64,000 nt of DNA from an uncultured bacterium (GTDB lineage: Bacteria; Sysuimicrobiota; Sysuimicrobiia; Sysuimicrobiales; Sysuimicrobiaceae). The first letter of the stretch is position 1. Each line of letters begins with the position of its first letter. The notes beneath the pieces are model-generated. The model was given only the letters and a program-made list of their open reading frames with translations. It made no database searches and was not told where the DNA came from. The DNA lies in the NCBI GenBank assembly GCA_938028835.1, contig CALIMJ010000022.1:1-64000 (forward strand), in the 5' to 3' direction. Positions 52,021 to 61,216 of this stretch are shown here, piece by piece. The translations under genes were made by a program, and so were the position numbers.

Positions 52021-52106
52021 GAAGGAGAAGGTCCAGGGCCGGCGAAGTTGGCCTGCCGGGTGCCAGCGGGGTACCGCGGAGATCTGCCCGGCGCCCAGGT
52101 GCGCGG

Positions 52107-52559
52107 ATGAGTCTCGTGGTGGAGCCGGCCAAACCCCAGGACGAGCCGGAGATCCAACAGCTGGTCCAGGCCGTACTGAGCGAGTTCGGTTTGCCCTACG
52201 ACGCCTCGGTGGCGGAGGAGCTGACCAGCCTGGAGGAGCACTTCCCCCCGCCCCGGTCTGTGTTCTTCGTGGCGCGCCTGGACGGCCGCATCGTGGGCAC
52301 CACCGCGGTGAAGGAGGCTGGCAGGGGCCGCGCGGTCCTCAAGCACCAGTACGTGCACGCGGACTACCGGCGCCGGGGGATCGGGGCGAAGCTCCTGGAC
52401 GCGGCGTTGGTGTACTGCCGAGTGTGCGGCTACCGCGAGGTCGAGCTGGAGACGGCTCCGTGGATGCAACAGGCACAGCGGCTGTACCGGTCCCGCGGAT
52501 TCCGGGAGATCCAGCGCGACGAACAGTCGGTGCGCTACCACCTGGTGCTGGCGCCCTGA
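52107..52559 (+). CDS. GNAT-family N-acetyltransferase
   Basis: A 150-residue single-domain acetyltransferase: VVEPAKPQDEPEIQQLV at the start, acetyl-CoA motif HQYVHADYRRRGIGAKLLDAAL, and QQAQRLYRSRGFREIQRDE near the end. Substrate unknown. ATG 52107 is used because family sequence begins there. It ends one base before the uracil-DNA glycosylase gene. Confidence 0.82.
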   Translation: MSLVVEPAKPQDEPEIQQLVQAVLSEFGLPYDASVAEELTSLEEHFPPPRSVFFVARLDGRIVGTTAVKEAGRGRAVLKHQYVHADYRRRGIGAKLLDAALVYCRVCGYREVELETAPWMQQAQRLYRSRGFREIQRDEQSVRYHLVLAP

Positions 52560-52560
52560 C

Positions 52561-53463
52561 GTGGCTTCCCCGGCAGTCGACGGTTCTGAGGCGCTGGAGC
52601 GCATCGCCCGCGAGATCCGCTCCTGCACCCGATGTCCTTTGCACCAGCAGCGGACCCAGGCGGTGCCCGGCGAGGGCCCCGCGGACGCTCCCCTGCTGTT
52701 TGTGGGCGAGGGACCGGGGGCCGAGGAGGACGTGCAGGGGCGGCCCTTCGTGGGGGCGGCGGGGCGTCTGCTGGACCGGCTGCTTGGGAGCATCCGGATC
52801 CCCCGGGAGCGCGTCTTCATCACCAACACGGTGCGGTGTCGCCCGCCTGGGAACCGGGAGCCGCACCCCGACGAGGTGGCCGCCTGCCTGCCGTACCTGG
52901 TCCGCCAGATGAGCGTCCTCCATCCGCGGGTGGTCTGTCTCCTAGGCGCCACGGCGACCCGCGCCCTCCTGGGTTCCGACCAGAAGCTGAACCAGGTGCG
53001 GGGACGGGCCCTCCGGGAGGCAGGCCGCTGGTGGTTCGCTACCTACCACCCCGCGGCTGCCCTGCGCAGCGCCTCTTTGGCGAACGCCCTTCAGGAGGAC
53101 TTCCGACGCCTGCGGCGGCTCGTGGACGTGGAGTGGGGAACCGAGGACCCTGCTCGCTGGAAGCCCGGTGCCCTGCACAAGATCTTCGCCCACCCGCAGC
53201 CCACCGAACCCGTCCTGCTGGCCGAGGCGGGCACCCTGCGGATAAGCTGGGAGGTGCGGGGTGTGCACCCAGTGTTCCGCACCGAGTCCGCCCTGGCCGA
53301 GCTGCTCCGGCGCTTCGTTCTGCGGCAGCGCCCTGCCGAGCCGGGGGTAGGGCTGGAGGTGTTGAAACTCGAGACCACAGACGGCAGTGGCCGACCGGTG
53401 CCGCCCGAAAACCCCGACTGCGCCCACCTGCACGCGGAGGTCCGGCTGGTGGGAGGGGCTTGA
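52561..53463 (+). CDS. family 4 uracil-DNA glycosylase with unknown C-terminal extension
   Basis: Family 4 enzymes remove uracil from DNA and carry a [4Fe-4S] cluster; they are common in thermophiles. The first ~195 residues match: SCTRCPLHQQR (Cys22, Cys25), the catalytic loop VGEGPGAEEDVQGRPFVGAAG, NTVRCRPPGNREP, and the DNA loop TYHPAAALRS. Residues ~196-300 form an extra region (WKPGALHKIFAHPQPTEP, LRISWEVRGVHPVFR, PENPDCAHLHAEVRL) that I do not recognise; ordinary members end near residue 200-220. GTG start directly after the GNAT gene. Confidence 0.87.
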   Translation: MASPAVDGSEALERIAREIRSCTRCPLHQQRTQAVPGEGPADAPLLFVGEGPGAEEDVQGRPFVGAAGRLLDRLLGSIRIPRERVFITNTVRCRPPGNREPHPDEVAACLPYLVRQMSVLHPRVVCLLGATATRALLGSDQKLNQVRGRALREAGRWWFATYHPAAALRSASLANALQEDFRRLRRLVDVEWGTEDPARWKPGALHKIFAHPQPTEPVLLAEAGTLRISWEVRGVHPVFRTESALAELLRRFVLRQRPAEPGVGLEVLKLETTDGSGRPVPPENPDCAHLHAEVRLVGGA

Positions 53464-53469
53464 GGGGAG

Positions 53470-53502
53470 TAGGGTGCGCCGGAGCCAGCCCGGCGCACCC
53501 TA
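53470..53502. terminator. bidirectional hairpin terminator
   Basis: A perfect 13-pair inverted repeat (TAGGGTGCGCCGG with CCGGCGCACCCTA) around a seven-base loop lies exactly in the 44-base gap between convergent uracil-DNA glycosylase and coxM genes. T-tracts are absent on both sides. Confidence 0.65.
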
Positions 53503-53507
53503 ACGGA

Positions 53508-54374
53508 TCAGCCCCGCGCGCGTTCTACCGCCCGCAGCAGCGCCCGCTTCGTGTACACCACCGCTAGGTGGCGCTTGTACTCCGCGGAGGCGTACAGGTC
53601 GTCGGTGGCTTCCAGGCCGTCGGAGGCCAGGCGGGCCGCTTCGGCCACCGCAGCCTCGTCCAGGCGCCCGCCAACCAGCGCCTGCTCCACCTTCGCCAGC
53701 CGCACCGCCTTGGGCCCGGCGCCGGTGACCGCGACGCGGGCATCGCGGCATACGCCGCCGTCCACGGTCACTAGACACGCCACTCCCAGCAGCGAATACC
53801 CGGAGGCCGGGTGGGGCAGCTTGGTGTACGACCAGCCCTGTCCCAGGGTCTGGACCGGTACCCGCAGCCGGCACAGGACCTCGTCCGGACCCAGGGCTGT
53901 GGTGAGCAGGTCCACGAACCACTGGGATGCGGGGACGGTCCGGATCCCGGCAGGGCCCTCGCACTCCATCTGCGCCTCGAGCGCCAGGACGGCGGCGGGG
54001 TAGTCCGCCGCCGGGTCCGCGTGCGCCAGGTTGCCGCCGATGGTTCCGCGGTTGCGGACCTGTACGTCCCCGATCTGGGACGCGCACTCGGCCAGCAACG
54101 GCACCCGCTCCCGTACCAGCGGGCTGTTGGCCACCTCGTCGTGCGTGGTGAGGGCGCCGATCACCAGGCTCCCGCCCTCCTCCCGAATCCCCCGCAGCTC
54201 GTCCACGGGGCCCAGGTCGATGAGCATCTCCGGCTGGCTCAGCCGCAGCTTCATGAGGGGGAGGAGGCTGTGGCCGCCTGCCAGCAGCTTCGCCCGGCCC
54301 CCGTGCTGCTGCAGGAGGGAGATCGCCTCCCGCACACTGCGGGCCCGTACGTACTCGAAGGTCGCGGGGATCAT
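53508..54374 (-). CDS. coxM: CO-dehydrogenase-like medium (FAD) subunit
   Basis: FAD-binding subunit of a molybdenum hydroxylase. The flavin motifs KLLAGGHSLLPLMKLRLSQPEMLIDLG and VRNRGTIGGNLAHADPAADYPA are present, with the C-terminal CO_deh_flav_C domain. 288 residues. ATG 54374 overlaps the coxL stop (ATGA). Third gene of a S-L-M run transcribed from 57.2 kb; maturation genes (coxD-G) are not in the window. Confidence 0.92.
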   Translation of the reverse strand: MIPATFEYVRARSVREAISLLQQHGGRAKLLAGGHSLLPLMKLRLSQPEMLIDLGPVDELRGIREEGGSLVIGALTTHDEVANSPLVRERVPLLAECASQIGDVQVRNRGTIGGNLAHADPAADYPAAVLALEAQMECEGPAGIRTVPASQWFVDLLTTALGPDEVLCRLRVPVQTLGQGWSYTKLPHPASGYSLLGVACLVTVDGGVCRDARVAVTGAGPKAVRLAKVEQALVGGRLDEAAVAEAARLASDGLEATDDLYASAEYKRHLAVVYTKRALLRAVERARG

Positions 54375-56731
54375 GCGGCACCTCCTTTCGCCTGCCGGAT
54401 GGCCTGCCACACCCGCTCCGGCCACAGCGGCATGTCCAGGTGGCGGATTCCCAACGGGCTGAGGGCGTCCATCACCGCGTTCACCACGCACGGGGTGGCG
54501 GCGATGGTGCCGGTCTCGCCCACGCCCTTCACGCCGAGCGGGTTCACGGGGGTGGGGGTCTCGGTGCGGTCGCACTCGAGGTGCGGTAGCCAGCTGGCCT
54601 TGGGCACCGCGTAGTCCGCCATGCTGCCCGTGAGGAGGTTGCCCGCCGGGTCGTAGCGAGCAGCTTCCCACAGGGCCTGGGCCACGCCCTGGACGATGCC
54701 CCCGTGAACCTGGCCGTCCACGATGAGCGGGTTGATGACCCGGCCGCAGTCGTCCACCGCCACGTAGCGGAGGATCCTCACCTGACCGGTTTCGGGGTCC
54801 ACCTCCACCACGCACGCGTGGGTGCCGAAGGGGAACACGAAGTTGGAGGGGTCCCAGTTGGCCTGCCCCTCGAGCCCGGGCTCCATCCCCTCCGGCAGGT
54901 TCCACGCGAGGTACGCCTGCAGGGCCACCTCCTGGATGGTCATGCCCCGGTCCGGGGCACCCCGCACGTGGAAGCGGCCGTTCTCGAACACGAGGTCGTC
55001 GACGCTGACCTCGAGCTGGTGGGCGGCGATGCGCTGGGCCTTCTCCTTGACCTTCTGGGCCGCCAGGTACACCGCGGTCCCTCCCACGGGGGTGGTCCGG
55101 CTGCCGTAAGTGCCCCAGCCCATCAGGATGCTGTCCGTGTCCCCGTGCAACACCTCCACGTCGTCCAGGGGGACGCCCAGCTCCTGAGAAACGATCTGCG
55201 CGAAGGTGGTCTCCTCGCCCTGGCCGTGCGGGCTGGTGCCCGTGAACACCGTGACCTTACCCGTGGGCGAGAACCGCACCACGGCACTCTCCCATAGGCC
55301 TCCCGCGAAGCCCGTGGCGCCCACCACCTTGGAAGGCCCTGCTCCGCAGATCTCCACGTACGTGGAGAGCCCGATCCCCAGGTAACGGCCCTGCTGTCGC
55401 GCGGCGGCCTGCTCCGCGCGGACCTTCGGGTAGTCGAGGATCTCCAGGGCCCGGTCCAGCGCCCGGGCGTAGTCCCCGCTGTCGTACGTGATCCCCGTGG
55501 CCACCGTGTACGGGAACTGGTCTTTGGGAATGAGGTTCCTCCGGCGAATCTCCGCGGGGTCCATGCCCAGCTCGCGCGCCGCCAGATCCATCATCCGCTC
55601 TAGCACGTAGGTGGCCTCCGGCCGTCCCGCACCCCGGTACGCGTCCGTCGGGGTGGTGTTGGTGAAGACCCCGGTGACCTCGCAGTCGATGTTGGGGATG
55701 CGGTAGGGACCGGACAGCACCAGCCCGTACAGGATGGTGGGGATGGCGGGTGCTGCGGTGGACAGGTAGGCCCCGAAGTTGGCCAGGGTCCGGACCCGCA
55801 GCCCCACCACGGTGCCATCGGGACGCACCGCTATCTCCGCGTCGGTGATGTGGTCCCGTCCGTGAATGGTGGACAGGTAGTTCTCCCGGCGGGTCTCCGC
55901 CCACTTCACGGGCCGGGCCAGGCGCGTGGCCAGGTGGGCCACCACGGCCTCCTCCGGGTACACGGGGATCTTGCTGCCGAACCCACCGCCCACCTCCGGC
56001 GCGATCACCCGCAGCTTGTGTTCCGGGAAGCTCAGCACGCCGGACAGGATCACCCGAGCGATGTGAGGATTCTGACTGGTCACCCACAGGGTCAGCTCCC
56101 CGGTGCCCGGGTTGTACTGCGCGGTGGCGGCGCGGGTCTCCATGGCGTTGGGGATCAACCGCTGGTTCACCAGTCGCTGGCGCACCACCCGTACCCCGGG
56201 CTCCCGCGCGGCGGCCTCGAAGTCGCCCCCCTTCACCGACCACAGCAGCACCCGGTTCTGCGGCACGTCGTCGTGCACCAGGGTCGCCGACTGCAACGCG
56301 GCTTCCGTGTCCACCACGGCGGGTAGGACCTCGTAGTCCACCTCCACCAGCTCCGCAGCGTCGTAGGCCTGGGCGCGGCTCTCCGCCACCACCACCGCCA
56401 CGGCGTCGCCCACGAACCGTACCTTGTCCCTGGCCAAGGGCGGGTGAGGGGGGGTCTTCAGGTCGCAGTTGGGTACCTGCCACCCGCACGGGATGGAGTT
56501 GACCTTTCCCTCCAGGTCCTGGGCGGTGAACACCCCGAGGACCCCTGGAGCCGACCGCGCCCGGGAGGTGTCTACCCTCAGGATGCGGGCGTGGGCGTGG
56601 GGGCTACGGACGAAGGCAGCGTAGCACAGCCCGGGCAGGGTGACGTCGTCCGTGTAGGTGGCGGTACCGCGGATCAGCCGCGGGTCCTCCCGCCGCCGCA
56701 CTCTGGCTCCGAACACCTGGGTCACGGCCAT
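54371..56731 (-). CDS. coxL: xanthine-dehydrogenase-family molybdopterin-binding subunit (form II CoxL-like)
   Basis: Large catalytic subunit, 786 residues, holding the molybdopterin cytosine dinucleotide cofactor. VFGARVRRREDPRLIRGTATY opens it; EVGGGFGSK, the active-site loop TDAYRGAGRPEATY, GTSPHGQGEETTFAQI and the late GVKGVGETGTIAATP with the catalytic Glu are present. The loop reads AYRGAGR, not the AYxCSFR of true form I CO dehydrogenase, so the substrate may be an aldehyde or heterocycle instead of CO. ATG two bases from the coxS stop. Confidence 0.92.
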   Translation of the reverse strand: MAVTQVFGARVRRREDPRLIRGTATYTDDVTLPGLCYAAFVRSPHAHARILRVDTSRARSAPGVLGVFTAQDLEGKVNSIPCGWQVPNCDLKTPPHPPLARDKVRFVGDAVAVVVAESRAQAYDAAELVEVDYEVLPAVVDTEAALQSATLVHDDVPQNRVLLWSVKGGDFEAAAREPGVRVVRQRLVNQRLIPNAMETRAATAQYNPGTGELTLWVTSQNPHIARVILSGVLSFPEHKLRVIAPEVGGGFGSKIPVYPEEAVVAHLATRLARPVKWAETRRENYLSTIHGRDHITDAEIAVRPDGTVVGLRVRTLANFGAYLSTAAPAIPTILYGLVLSGPYRIPNIDCEVTGVFTNTTPTDAYRGAGRPEATYVLERMMDLAARELGMDPAEIRRRNLIPKDQFPYTVATGITYDSGDYARALDRALEILDYPKVRAEQAAARQQGRYLGIGLSTYVEICGAGPSKVVGATGFAGGLWESAVVRFSPTGKVTVFTGTSPHGQGEETTFAQIVSQELGVPLDDVEVLHGDTDSILMGWGTYGSRTTPVGGTAVYLAAQKVKEKAQRIAAHQLEVSVDDLVFENGRFHVRGAPDRGMTIQEVALQAYLAWNLPEGMEPGLEGQANWDPSNFVFPFGTHACVVEVDPETGQVRILRYVAVDDCGRVINPLIVDGQVHGGIVQGVAQALWEAARYDPAGNLLTGSMADYAVPKASWLPHLECDRTETPTPVNPLGVKGVGETGTIAATPCVVNAVMDALSPLGIRHLDMPLWPERVWQAIRQAKGGAA

Positions 56732-56733
56732 GG

Positions 56734-57225
56734 CTACTCACCTCCCGCGGGAGCGCCCACCGCGGCGCCCATAGCGCGAGCCGCGGCCTTCACGGCGTTC
56801 ACGATGTGCTGGTAGCCCGTGCACCGGCAGAGGTTGCCCTCCAGGGCGTGACGGATTTCGTCCTCAGTGGGGTTCGGGTTGCGCTGGAGCAGATCCACCG
56901 CGGCCAGCATCATCCCCGGGGTGCAGAAACCGCACTGCAGCCCGTGCTCGTCCCAGAAGGCCTGCTGGATGGGGTGCAGCTCCCCGTCCCTGGCCAGCCC
57001 CTCCACCGTCGTGATCCGGGCGCCCTCCGCCTGCACGGCCAGGACGGTGCAGGACTTGACCGCCTTGCCATCCATCAGCACGGTACAGGCCCCGCAGGTG
57101 GAGGTGTCGCACCCCACGTGGGTCCCCGTAAGCCCGAGGTGCTCGCGCAGAAAGTACACCAACAGCGTCCGGGGTTCCACGTCCCGGGTGTACTCGACCC
57201 CGTTCACCGTCATGCTGACCCTCAC
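56734..57225 (-). CDS. coxS: CO-dehydrogenase-like small (2Fe-2S) subunit
   Basis: Iron-sulfur subunit with two [2Fe-2S] clusters. Plant-type motif [15 protein letters not shown] with a later Cys in VKSC, and the helical-domain motifs CGFCTPGM and CRCTGY. 163 residues. GTG 57225 follows GGGAGG by eight bases; the frame runs further up without similarity. First gene of the coxSLM run; the ~200-base gap to the divergent GerMN gene must hold both promoters, none of which I can place with confidence. Confidence 0.93.
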   Translation of the reverse strand: MRVSMTVNGVEYTRDVEPRTLLVYFLREHLGLTGTHVGCDTSTCGACTVLMDGKAVKSCTVLAVQAEGARITTVEGLARDGELHPIQQAFWDEHGLQCGFCTPGMMLAAVDLLQRNPNPTEDEIRHALEGNLCRCTGYQHIVNAVKAAARAMGAAVGAPAGGE

Positions 57226-57429
57226 GCCGGTCACCTCCCCTCCTGGAAGAATCAGCGGACCCGATGCTCCGGACGCGTCGCCATCTCCCACCCCCCTGCC
57301 GCGCCGACGGAACCCGACTGACAAGCCGTGCGGTGTTGCGGGGAGTTCTCCGGGCAGCTCCCCTTCTCCTTTCGTTCACGTGTTCGCCAGGGAGGCCCGC
57401 CCGCACACGGTAGCGAAGGGAGTGTGGCG

Positions 57430-57957
57430 GTGAGGACTCGGCGCAGGCTGTGGGTTCTGGTGATCCTGGGGGCCTGCGTGGCCGTCCTGGCCTGGGGCGT
57501 GTGGGCCTTCCGCCCCCGGACGGAGCCCGCCCTGGTGTACTTCGTGCGGTGGGACCCGATGCGGAACGCCGGCCACCTAGTCCCGGGCCTGAGGTGGGTC
57601 CGCGGACGCACCCGGGCGGACTGGGTGGCGGGGGCCGTGGGCCAACTGCTCGCGGGACCCAACGAGGAGGAGCGGGCCCTGGGGTACAGCACGGAGATCC
57701 CGCCCGGGACGCGTCTGTTGGGCGTCCGGGTGCAGGGCCACACCGCGTACGTGAACCTCTCCCGGGAGTTCGAGGCGGGCGGTGGCAGCGCCAGCATGCT
57801 GGCCCGCCTCTACCAGGTGGTCTATACGGCCACCCACTTCCGCGGGGTGGAGGAGGTGCGCATCGAGATCGAGGGGCAGGCGCGGGAGTCGGTGGGCGGG
57901 GAGGGCCTGTTGGTGGATGTGCCGGTCCGCCGTCCTCCCTCGGCTCCGGAGTTTTGA
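57430..57957 (+). CDS. GerMN-domain protein
   Basis: A 175-residue protein with an N-terminal membrane anchor (LWVLVILGACVAVLAWGVWAF) and one GerMN domain (LVYFVRWDPM, VGQLLAGPNEEE, IPPGTRLLGVRVQGHTAYVNLSREFEAGGGSA, VVYTATHF). GerMN domains occur in GerM of spore formers and in LpqB-type envelope proteins; no sporulation genes are in this window. GTG 57430 is preferred; a GTG at 57424 would add two residues. Confidence 0.82.
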   Translation: MRTRRRLWVLVILGACVAVLAWGVWAFRPRTEPALVYFVRWDPMRNAGHLVPGLRWVRGRTRADWVAGAVGQLLAGPNEEERALGYSTEIPPGTRLLGVRVQGHTAYVNLSREFEAGGGSASMLARLYQVVYTATHFRGVEEVRIEIEGQARESVGGEGLLVDVPVRRPPSAPEF

Positions 57958-58008
57958 GGTTTGCACGCGTCCGCGGCTATGCTGGAGAGGCAGAGGCAGG
58001 AGGCGGCG

Positions 58009-59667
58009 GTGAGCCCGAAGGAGCTGGAACGGATCCGGCAGGCCCGGGAGCGGTGGGAGCGGGAGCGCGTGGGCCCCGAGCGTCGGGCCTGCTTCGAGAC
58101 GCCGGACGGCATCCCCCTCCATCGCGTGTACACGCCCGAGCACACCGCGGGGCTGGACTACCTGCGGGACCTGGGCTTCCCCGGCGAGTACCCTTACACC
58201 CGCGGGGTGTACCCCACCATGTACCGGGGCCGGCTGTGGACGATGCGGCAGTACGCGGGCTACGGCACTGCGGAGGAGTCCAACCGGCGGTTCCGGTTCC
58301 TGCTGGAGCAGGGCCAGACGGGGCTCAGCGTGGCCTTCGACCTGCCCACGCAGATGGGCTACGACTCCGACCACCCGGCTGCAGAGGCGGAGGTGGGGAG
58401 GGTCGGGGTGGCGGTGGACTCCCTGGCGGACCTGGAGGTGCTGTTCGACGGGATCCCTCTGGATCGGGTCTCCGTGTCCATGACCATCAACGCCACCGCG
58501 CCCGTCCTCCTGGCCATGCTGCAGGCGGTGGCGGACCGCCAGGGTGTGCCGTGGGACCGGCTGGACGGCACCACCCAGAACGACATCCTGAAGGAGTACG
58601 TGGCCCGCGGCACCTACATCTTCCCGCCAGAGCCCTCCCTGCGCCTGGTGGCGGACGTGGTGGAGCACTGTGTGCACCACCTCCCCCGGTGGAACCCGAT
58701 TTCCATCTCCGGCTACCACATCCGGGAGGCGGGCGCCACCGCGGTCCAGGAGGTGGCCTTCACGTTCGGGAACGCCATCACGTACGTGGAGGCCCTGCTG
58801 CGCCGAGGCCTGTCGGTGGACCAGTTCGCCCCCCAGCTCTCTTTCTTCTTCAACGCCCACCTCAACCTGTTCGAGGAGGTGGCCAAGTTCCGCGCCGCCC
58901 GGCGCCTGTGGGCCCGCATCATGCGGGAACGGTTCGAGGCGAAGGACCCCCGGTCGTGGATGCTGCGGTTCCACGCCCAGACCGCGGGGGCGGCCCTGCA
59001 GGCGCGGGAGCCGGAGAACAACGTGGTCCGGGTGACGGTACAGGCTCTGGCTGCGATCCTGGGCGGTGCGCAGTCGCTGCACACCAACGCGAAGGACGAG
59101 GCGCTGGCGCTGCCCACGGAGGAGGCGGCGCGGCTGGCCCTGCGGACCCAGCAGGTACTGGCCTTCGAGACCGGGGTGGCGGACGTGGTAGACCCCCTCG
59201 GGGGCTCGTACTACGTGGAGTGGCTGACGGACCGGATGGAACAGGGGATCCGCGACTACTTGGGCCGACTGGAAGCCATGGGGGGGATGCTGGCGGCCAT
59301 CCAGGCCGGGTGGGTGCAGCGGGAGATCGCGGAGGCGGCCTACCGGGAGCAGCAGCGGGTGGAAACAGGGGAGCAGGTCGTGGTGGGCGTGAACCGGTTC
59401 GCGTCCGCGGGGGCGGTGCCGATTCCGTTGCTGAGGGTAGACCCCGACGTGGCGGCCAGGCAGAAGAGCCGCCTGGCGGAGGTGCGGGCCCGCCGGGGGC
59501 GCCGCGAGGTGCTGGACAGCCTGCGGGAACTCCGCAGAGCCGCCGGCGGCACGGAGAACCTGATGCCCTACCTGTACCGCTGCGCCCGTGCCTACGCCAC
59601 GGTGGGTGAGGTGTGCGACGTCCTGCGGGAAGTCTTCGGCGTCCACCGACCCACGGTGGCCGTCTGA
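58009..59667 (+). CDS. mcmA: methylmalonyl-CoA mutase, catalytic (large/alpha N-terminal) subunit
   Basis: Interconverts methylmalonyl-CoA and succinyl-CoA with adenosylcobalamin. The 552-residue barrel subunit has [89 protein letters not shown] and [16 protein letters not shown]. The C-terminal B12-binding domain is absent, so a separate small subunit is required; it is not in the window. GTG 58009 has AGGAGG six bases upstream; ATG 57979 in frame is an alternative. Followed 10 bases on by meaB. Confidence 0.93.
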   Translation: MSPKELERIRQARERWERERVGPERRACFETPDGIPLHRVYTPEHTAGLDYLRDLGFPGEYPYTRGVYPTMYRGRLWTMRQYAGYGTAEESNRRFRFLLEQGQTGLSVAFDLPTQMGYDSDHPAAEAEVGRVGVAVDSLADLEVLFDGIPLDRVSVSMTINATAPVLLAMLQAVADRQGVPWDRLDGTTQNDILKEYVARGTYIFPPEPSLRLVADVVEHCVHHLPRWNPISISGYHIREAGATAVQEVAFTFGNAITYVEALLRRGLSVDQFAPQLSFFFNAHLNLFEEVAKFRAARRLWARIMRERFEAKDPRSWMLRFHAQTAGAALQAREPENNVVRVTVQALAAILGGAQSLHTNAKDEALALPTEEAARLALRTQQVLAFETGVADVVDPLGGSYYVEWLTDRMEQGIRDYLGRLEAMGGMLAAIQAGWVQREIAEAAYREQQRVETGEQVVVGVNRFASAGAVPIPLLRVDPDVAARQKSRLAEVRARRGRREVLDSLRELRRAAGGTENLMPYLYRCARAYATVGEVCDVLREVFGVHRPTVAV

Positions 59668-59677
59668 GGAGGGGCGC

Positions 59678-60622
59678 GTGGACGTCCGATCCCTGGCCCG
59701 GAGGGTCCTGGAAGGGGACCACGTGGCGGCGGCGCGGGCCATCTCCCTGGTGGAGGACGGCCACCCGGCGGGCGCGGAGCTGCTACGCCTCCTGGGGCCC
59801 CACACGGGCAACGCGTACGTGGTTGGGCTCACCGGTCCTCCGGGAGCCGGCAAGTCCACGCTGGCGGACTCCCTGACCCGGCTGCTGCGGCGGCGCGGGG
59901 AACGGGTGGGCGTGGTGGCGGTGGATCCCACGAGCCCGTTTTCCGGTGGTGCCCTCCTGGGTGACCGCATCCGGTTGGTGGATCACAGCTCGGACCCGGG
60001 GGTTTTCGTGCGGTCCCTGGCGACCCGAGGCTCCCTGGGCGGGCTCAGCGAAGCCGCGGGGGACGTGGTGCGCGTCCTGGATGCGATGCGCTGCGGGATC
60101 GTATTGCTGGAGACCGTGGGGGCCGGGCAGGCGGAGGTGGACGTCGTGGGGGCCGCGGACACGGTGGTGGTGGTGACCGTCCCCGGCCTAGGCGACACGG
60201 TCCAGACGCTGAAGGCCGGGATCCTCGAGATCGGGGACGTGTTCGTGGTAAACAAGGCGGACCACCTCGAGGCGGAGCGCGCGGTGGCGGAACTGCGGGC
60301 GATGCTGCGCCTCGTCCCCGGCGGGGGATGGGAGCCTCCCGTGGTGCCCACGGTGGCCACCACCGGGGAGGGTGTGGACCAGCTTTTGGCGGCGGTGGAC
60401 CGCCACCGGGCCTATCAGCAGGCACAGGGCCTTCTGCCGGAGCGCCGCCGGCAGCGGGTACAGGCAGAGGTCCTGAGGGCGGCGGAGTCGTACCTGCGGC
60501 GGGCGATGGTGGAGCAGGCGTCCCGTGAGCTGGACGAACTGGTGCGTGAGGTGCAGGCCGGCCGCCTCACCGCGAAGGAGGCCGGCAGGCTGCTGCTCGA
60601 GCGTGCGGGGGTGCTGCGGTGA
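59678..60622 (+). CDS. meaB: methylmalonyl-CoA mutase-associated GTPase MeaB
   Basis: G3E-type GTPase that protects and reloads the B12 cofactor of the mutase. P-loop GLTGPPGAGKST near residue 50, VVAVDPTSPFSGGALLGDRIRL, the switch region FVRSLATRGSLGGLS, VLLETVGAGQAEVDV and the NKAD specificity motif. 314 residues with the C-terminal dimerisation helices. GTG 59678; its end overlaps the epimerase start. Confidence 0.94.
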   Translation: MDVRSLARRVLEGDHVAAARAISLVEDGHPAGAELLRLLGPHTGNAYVVGLTGPPGAGKSTLADSLTRLLRRRGERVGVVAVDPTSPFSGGALLGDRIRLVDHSSDPGVFVRSLATRGSLGGLSEAAGDVVRVLDAMRCGIVLLETVGAGQAEVDVVGAADTVVVVTVPGLGDTVQTLKAGILEIGDVFVVNKADHLEAERAVAELRAMLRLVPGGGWEPPVVPTVATTGEGVDQLLAAVDRHRAYQQAQGLLPERRRQRVQAEVLRAAESYLRRAMVEQASRELDELVREVQAGRLTAKEAGRLLLERAGVLR

Positions 60623-61032
60623 GTGAGGGCGTTCGTGTGGACCACGTGGCCCTGGCGGTTCGAGATCTCCAGGCAGCGGTGCGAGTCTTCGAGACCCTAG
60701 GTTTGCGATGTGCCGGGATGGAGGAGGTTCCGTCGGAGGAAGTCCGTGTGGCCTTCCTGTCGGCCGGACAGGTGGTACTGGAACTGGTAGAGCCCACCTC
60801 AGAGCACGGTTCGGTGGCCAGGTTCCTGGCCTCCAGAGGAGAGGGTGTGCACCATGTGGCGCTGCGGGTACCAGACCTGCGGCAATCCCTGGAGCGGGCC
60901 GCGGCGGCGGGACTCGCGGTGGTACCTCCGGCCCCGCGCTCGGGCGCACGGGGCTCTCAGGTGGCCTTCCTCCACCCCAAGACTACCCACGGGGTACTGA
61001 TCGAGCTGGTGGAGCACACGGACACGGTTTAA
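60619..61032 (+). CDS. mce: methylmalonyl-CoA epimerase
   Basis: Converts (S)- to (R)-methylmalonyl-CoA. A 137-residue glyoxalase/VOC protein with DHVALAVRDLQAAVRVFETLGL (metal His), VVLELVEPTSEHGSVARFLASRGEGVHHVALRVPDL (Glu, His) and HPKTTHGVLIELVEH (Glu). The GTG overlaps the meaB stop, giving an mcmA-meaB-mce operon for propionyl-CoA use or succinyl-CoA drain. Confidence 0.92.
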   Translation: MSEGVRVDHVALAVRDLQAAVRVFETLGLRCAGMEEVPSEEVRVAFLSAGQVVLELVEPTSEHGSVARFLASRGEGVHHVALRVPDLRQSLERAAAAGLAVVPPAPRSGARGSQVAFLHPKTTHGVLIELVEHTDTV

Positions 61033-61069
61033 CTCGGACCTCAGGACCCGACGCGTGTTATGGGTACCG

Positions 61070-61091
61070 GACGGCCCTCCAAGGCGCCGTC
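61070..61091 (+). terminator. possible terminator after mce
   Basis: GACGGC (61070-61075) pairs with GCCGTC (61086-61091) around a ten-base loop, 38 bases after the epimerase stop. It is followed by TATCCTGCTTGCATT, only weakly T-rich. Confidence 0.35.
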
Positions 61092-61104
61092 TATCCTGCT
61101 TGCA

Positions 61105-61216
61105 TTGACCTCAATTTATCCGCTAAGCTATCGGCGTGTCCGTAAGTAAATAGGACGGATCGCACCAACCTTCGTCGCTCACCCCGTCCGTCAAAACCGG
61201 CCGCAGGAGGGAGTGC
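61105..61216 (+). promoter_or_regulatory. promoter and structured leader of the YabE-like gene
   Basis: TTGACC (61105-61110), 18 bases, TATCGG (61129-61134) in a locally AT-rich stretch. Downstream, GGACGGA (61153-61159) can pair either with the upstream TCCGT (near 61139) or with CCGTCC/TCCGTC (61184-61192), two mutually exclusive hairpins before the GGAGGGAG site. This could be an attenuator; no known riboswitch class is recognised. Confidence 0.35.

Noticed and set aside
57340-57363. GGGGAG/CTCCCC hairpin in the coxS-GerMN gap as a terminator
   Set aside because: Short six-pair stem in a divergent gap where no transcript should end; more likely chance in GC-rich DNA.
61105-61216. ydaO-type c-di-AMP riboswitch before the YabE-like gene
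   Set aside because: The conserved GGGGAA and GGGTGAA-type core elements are not present.
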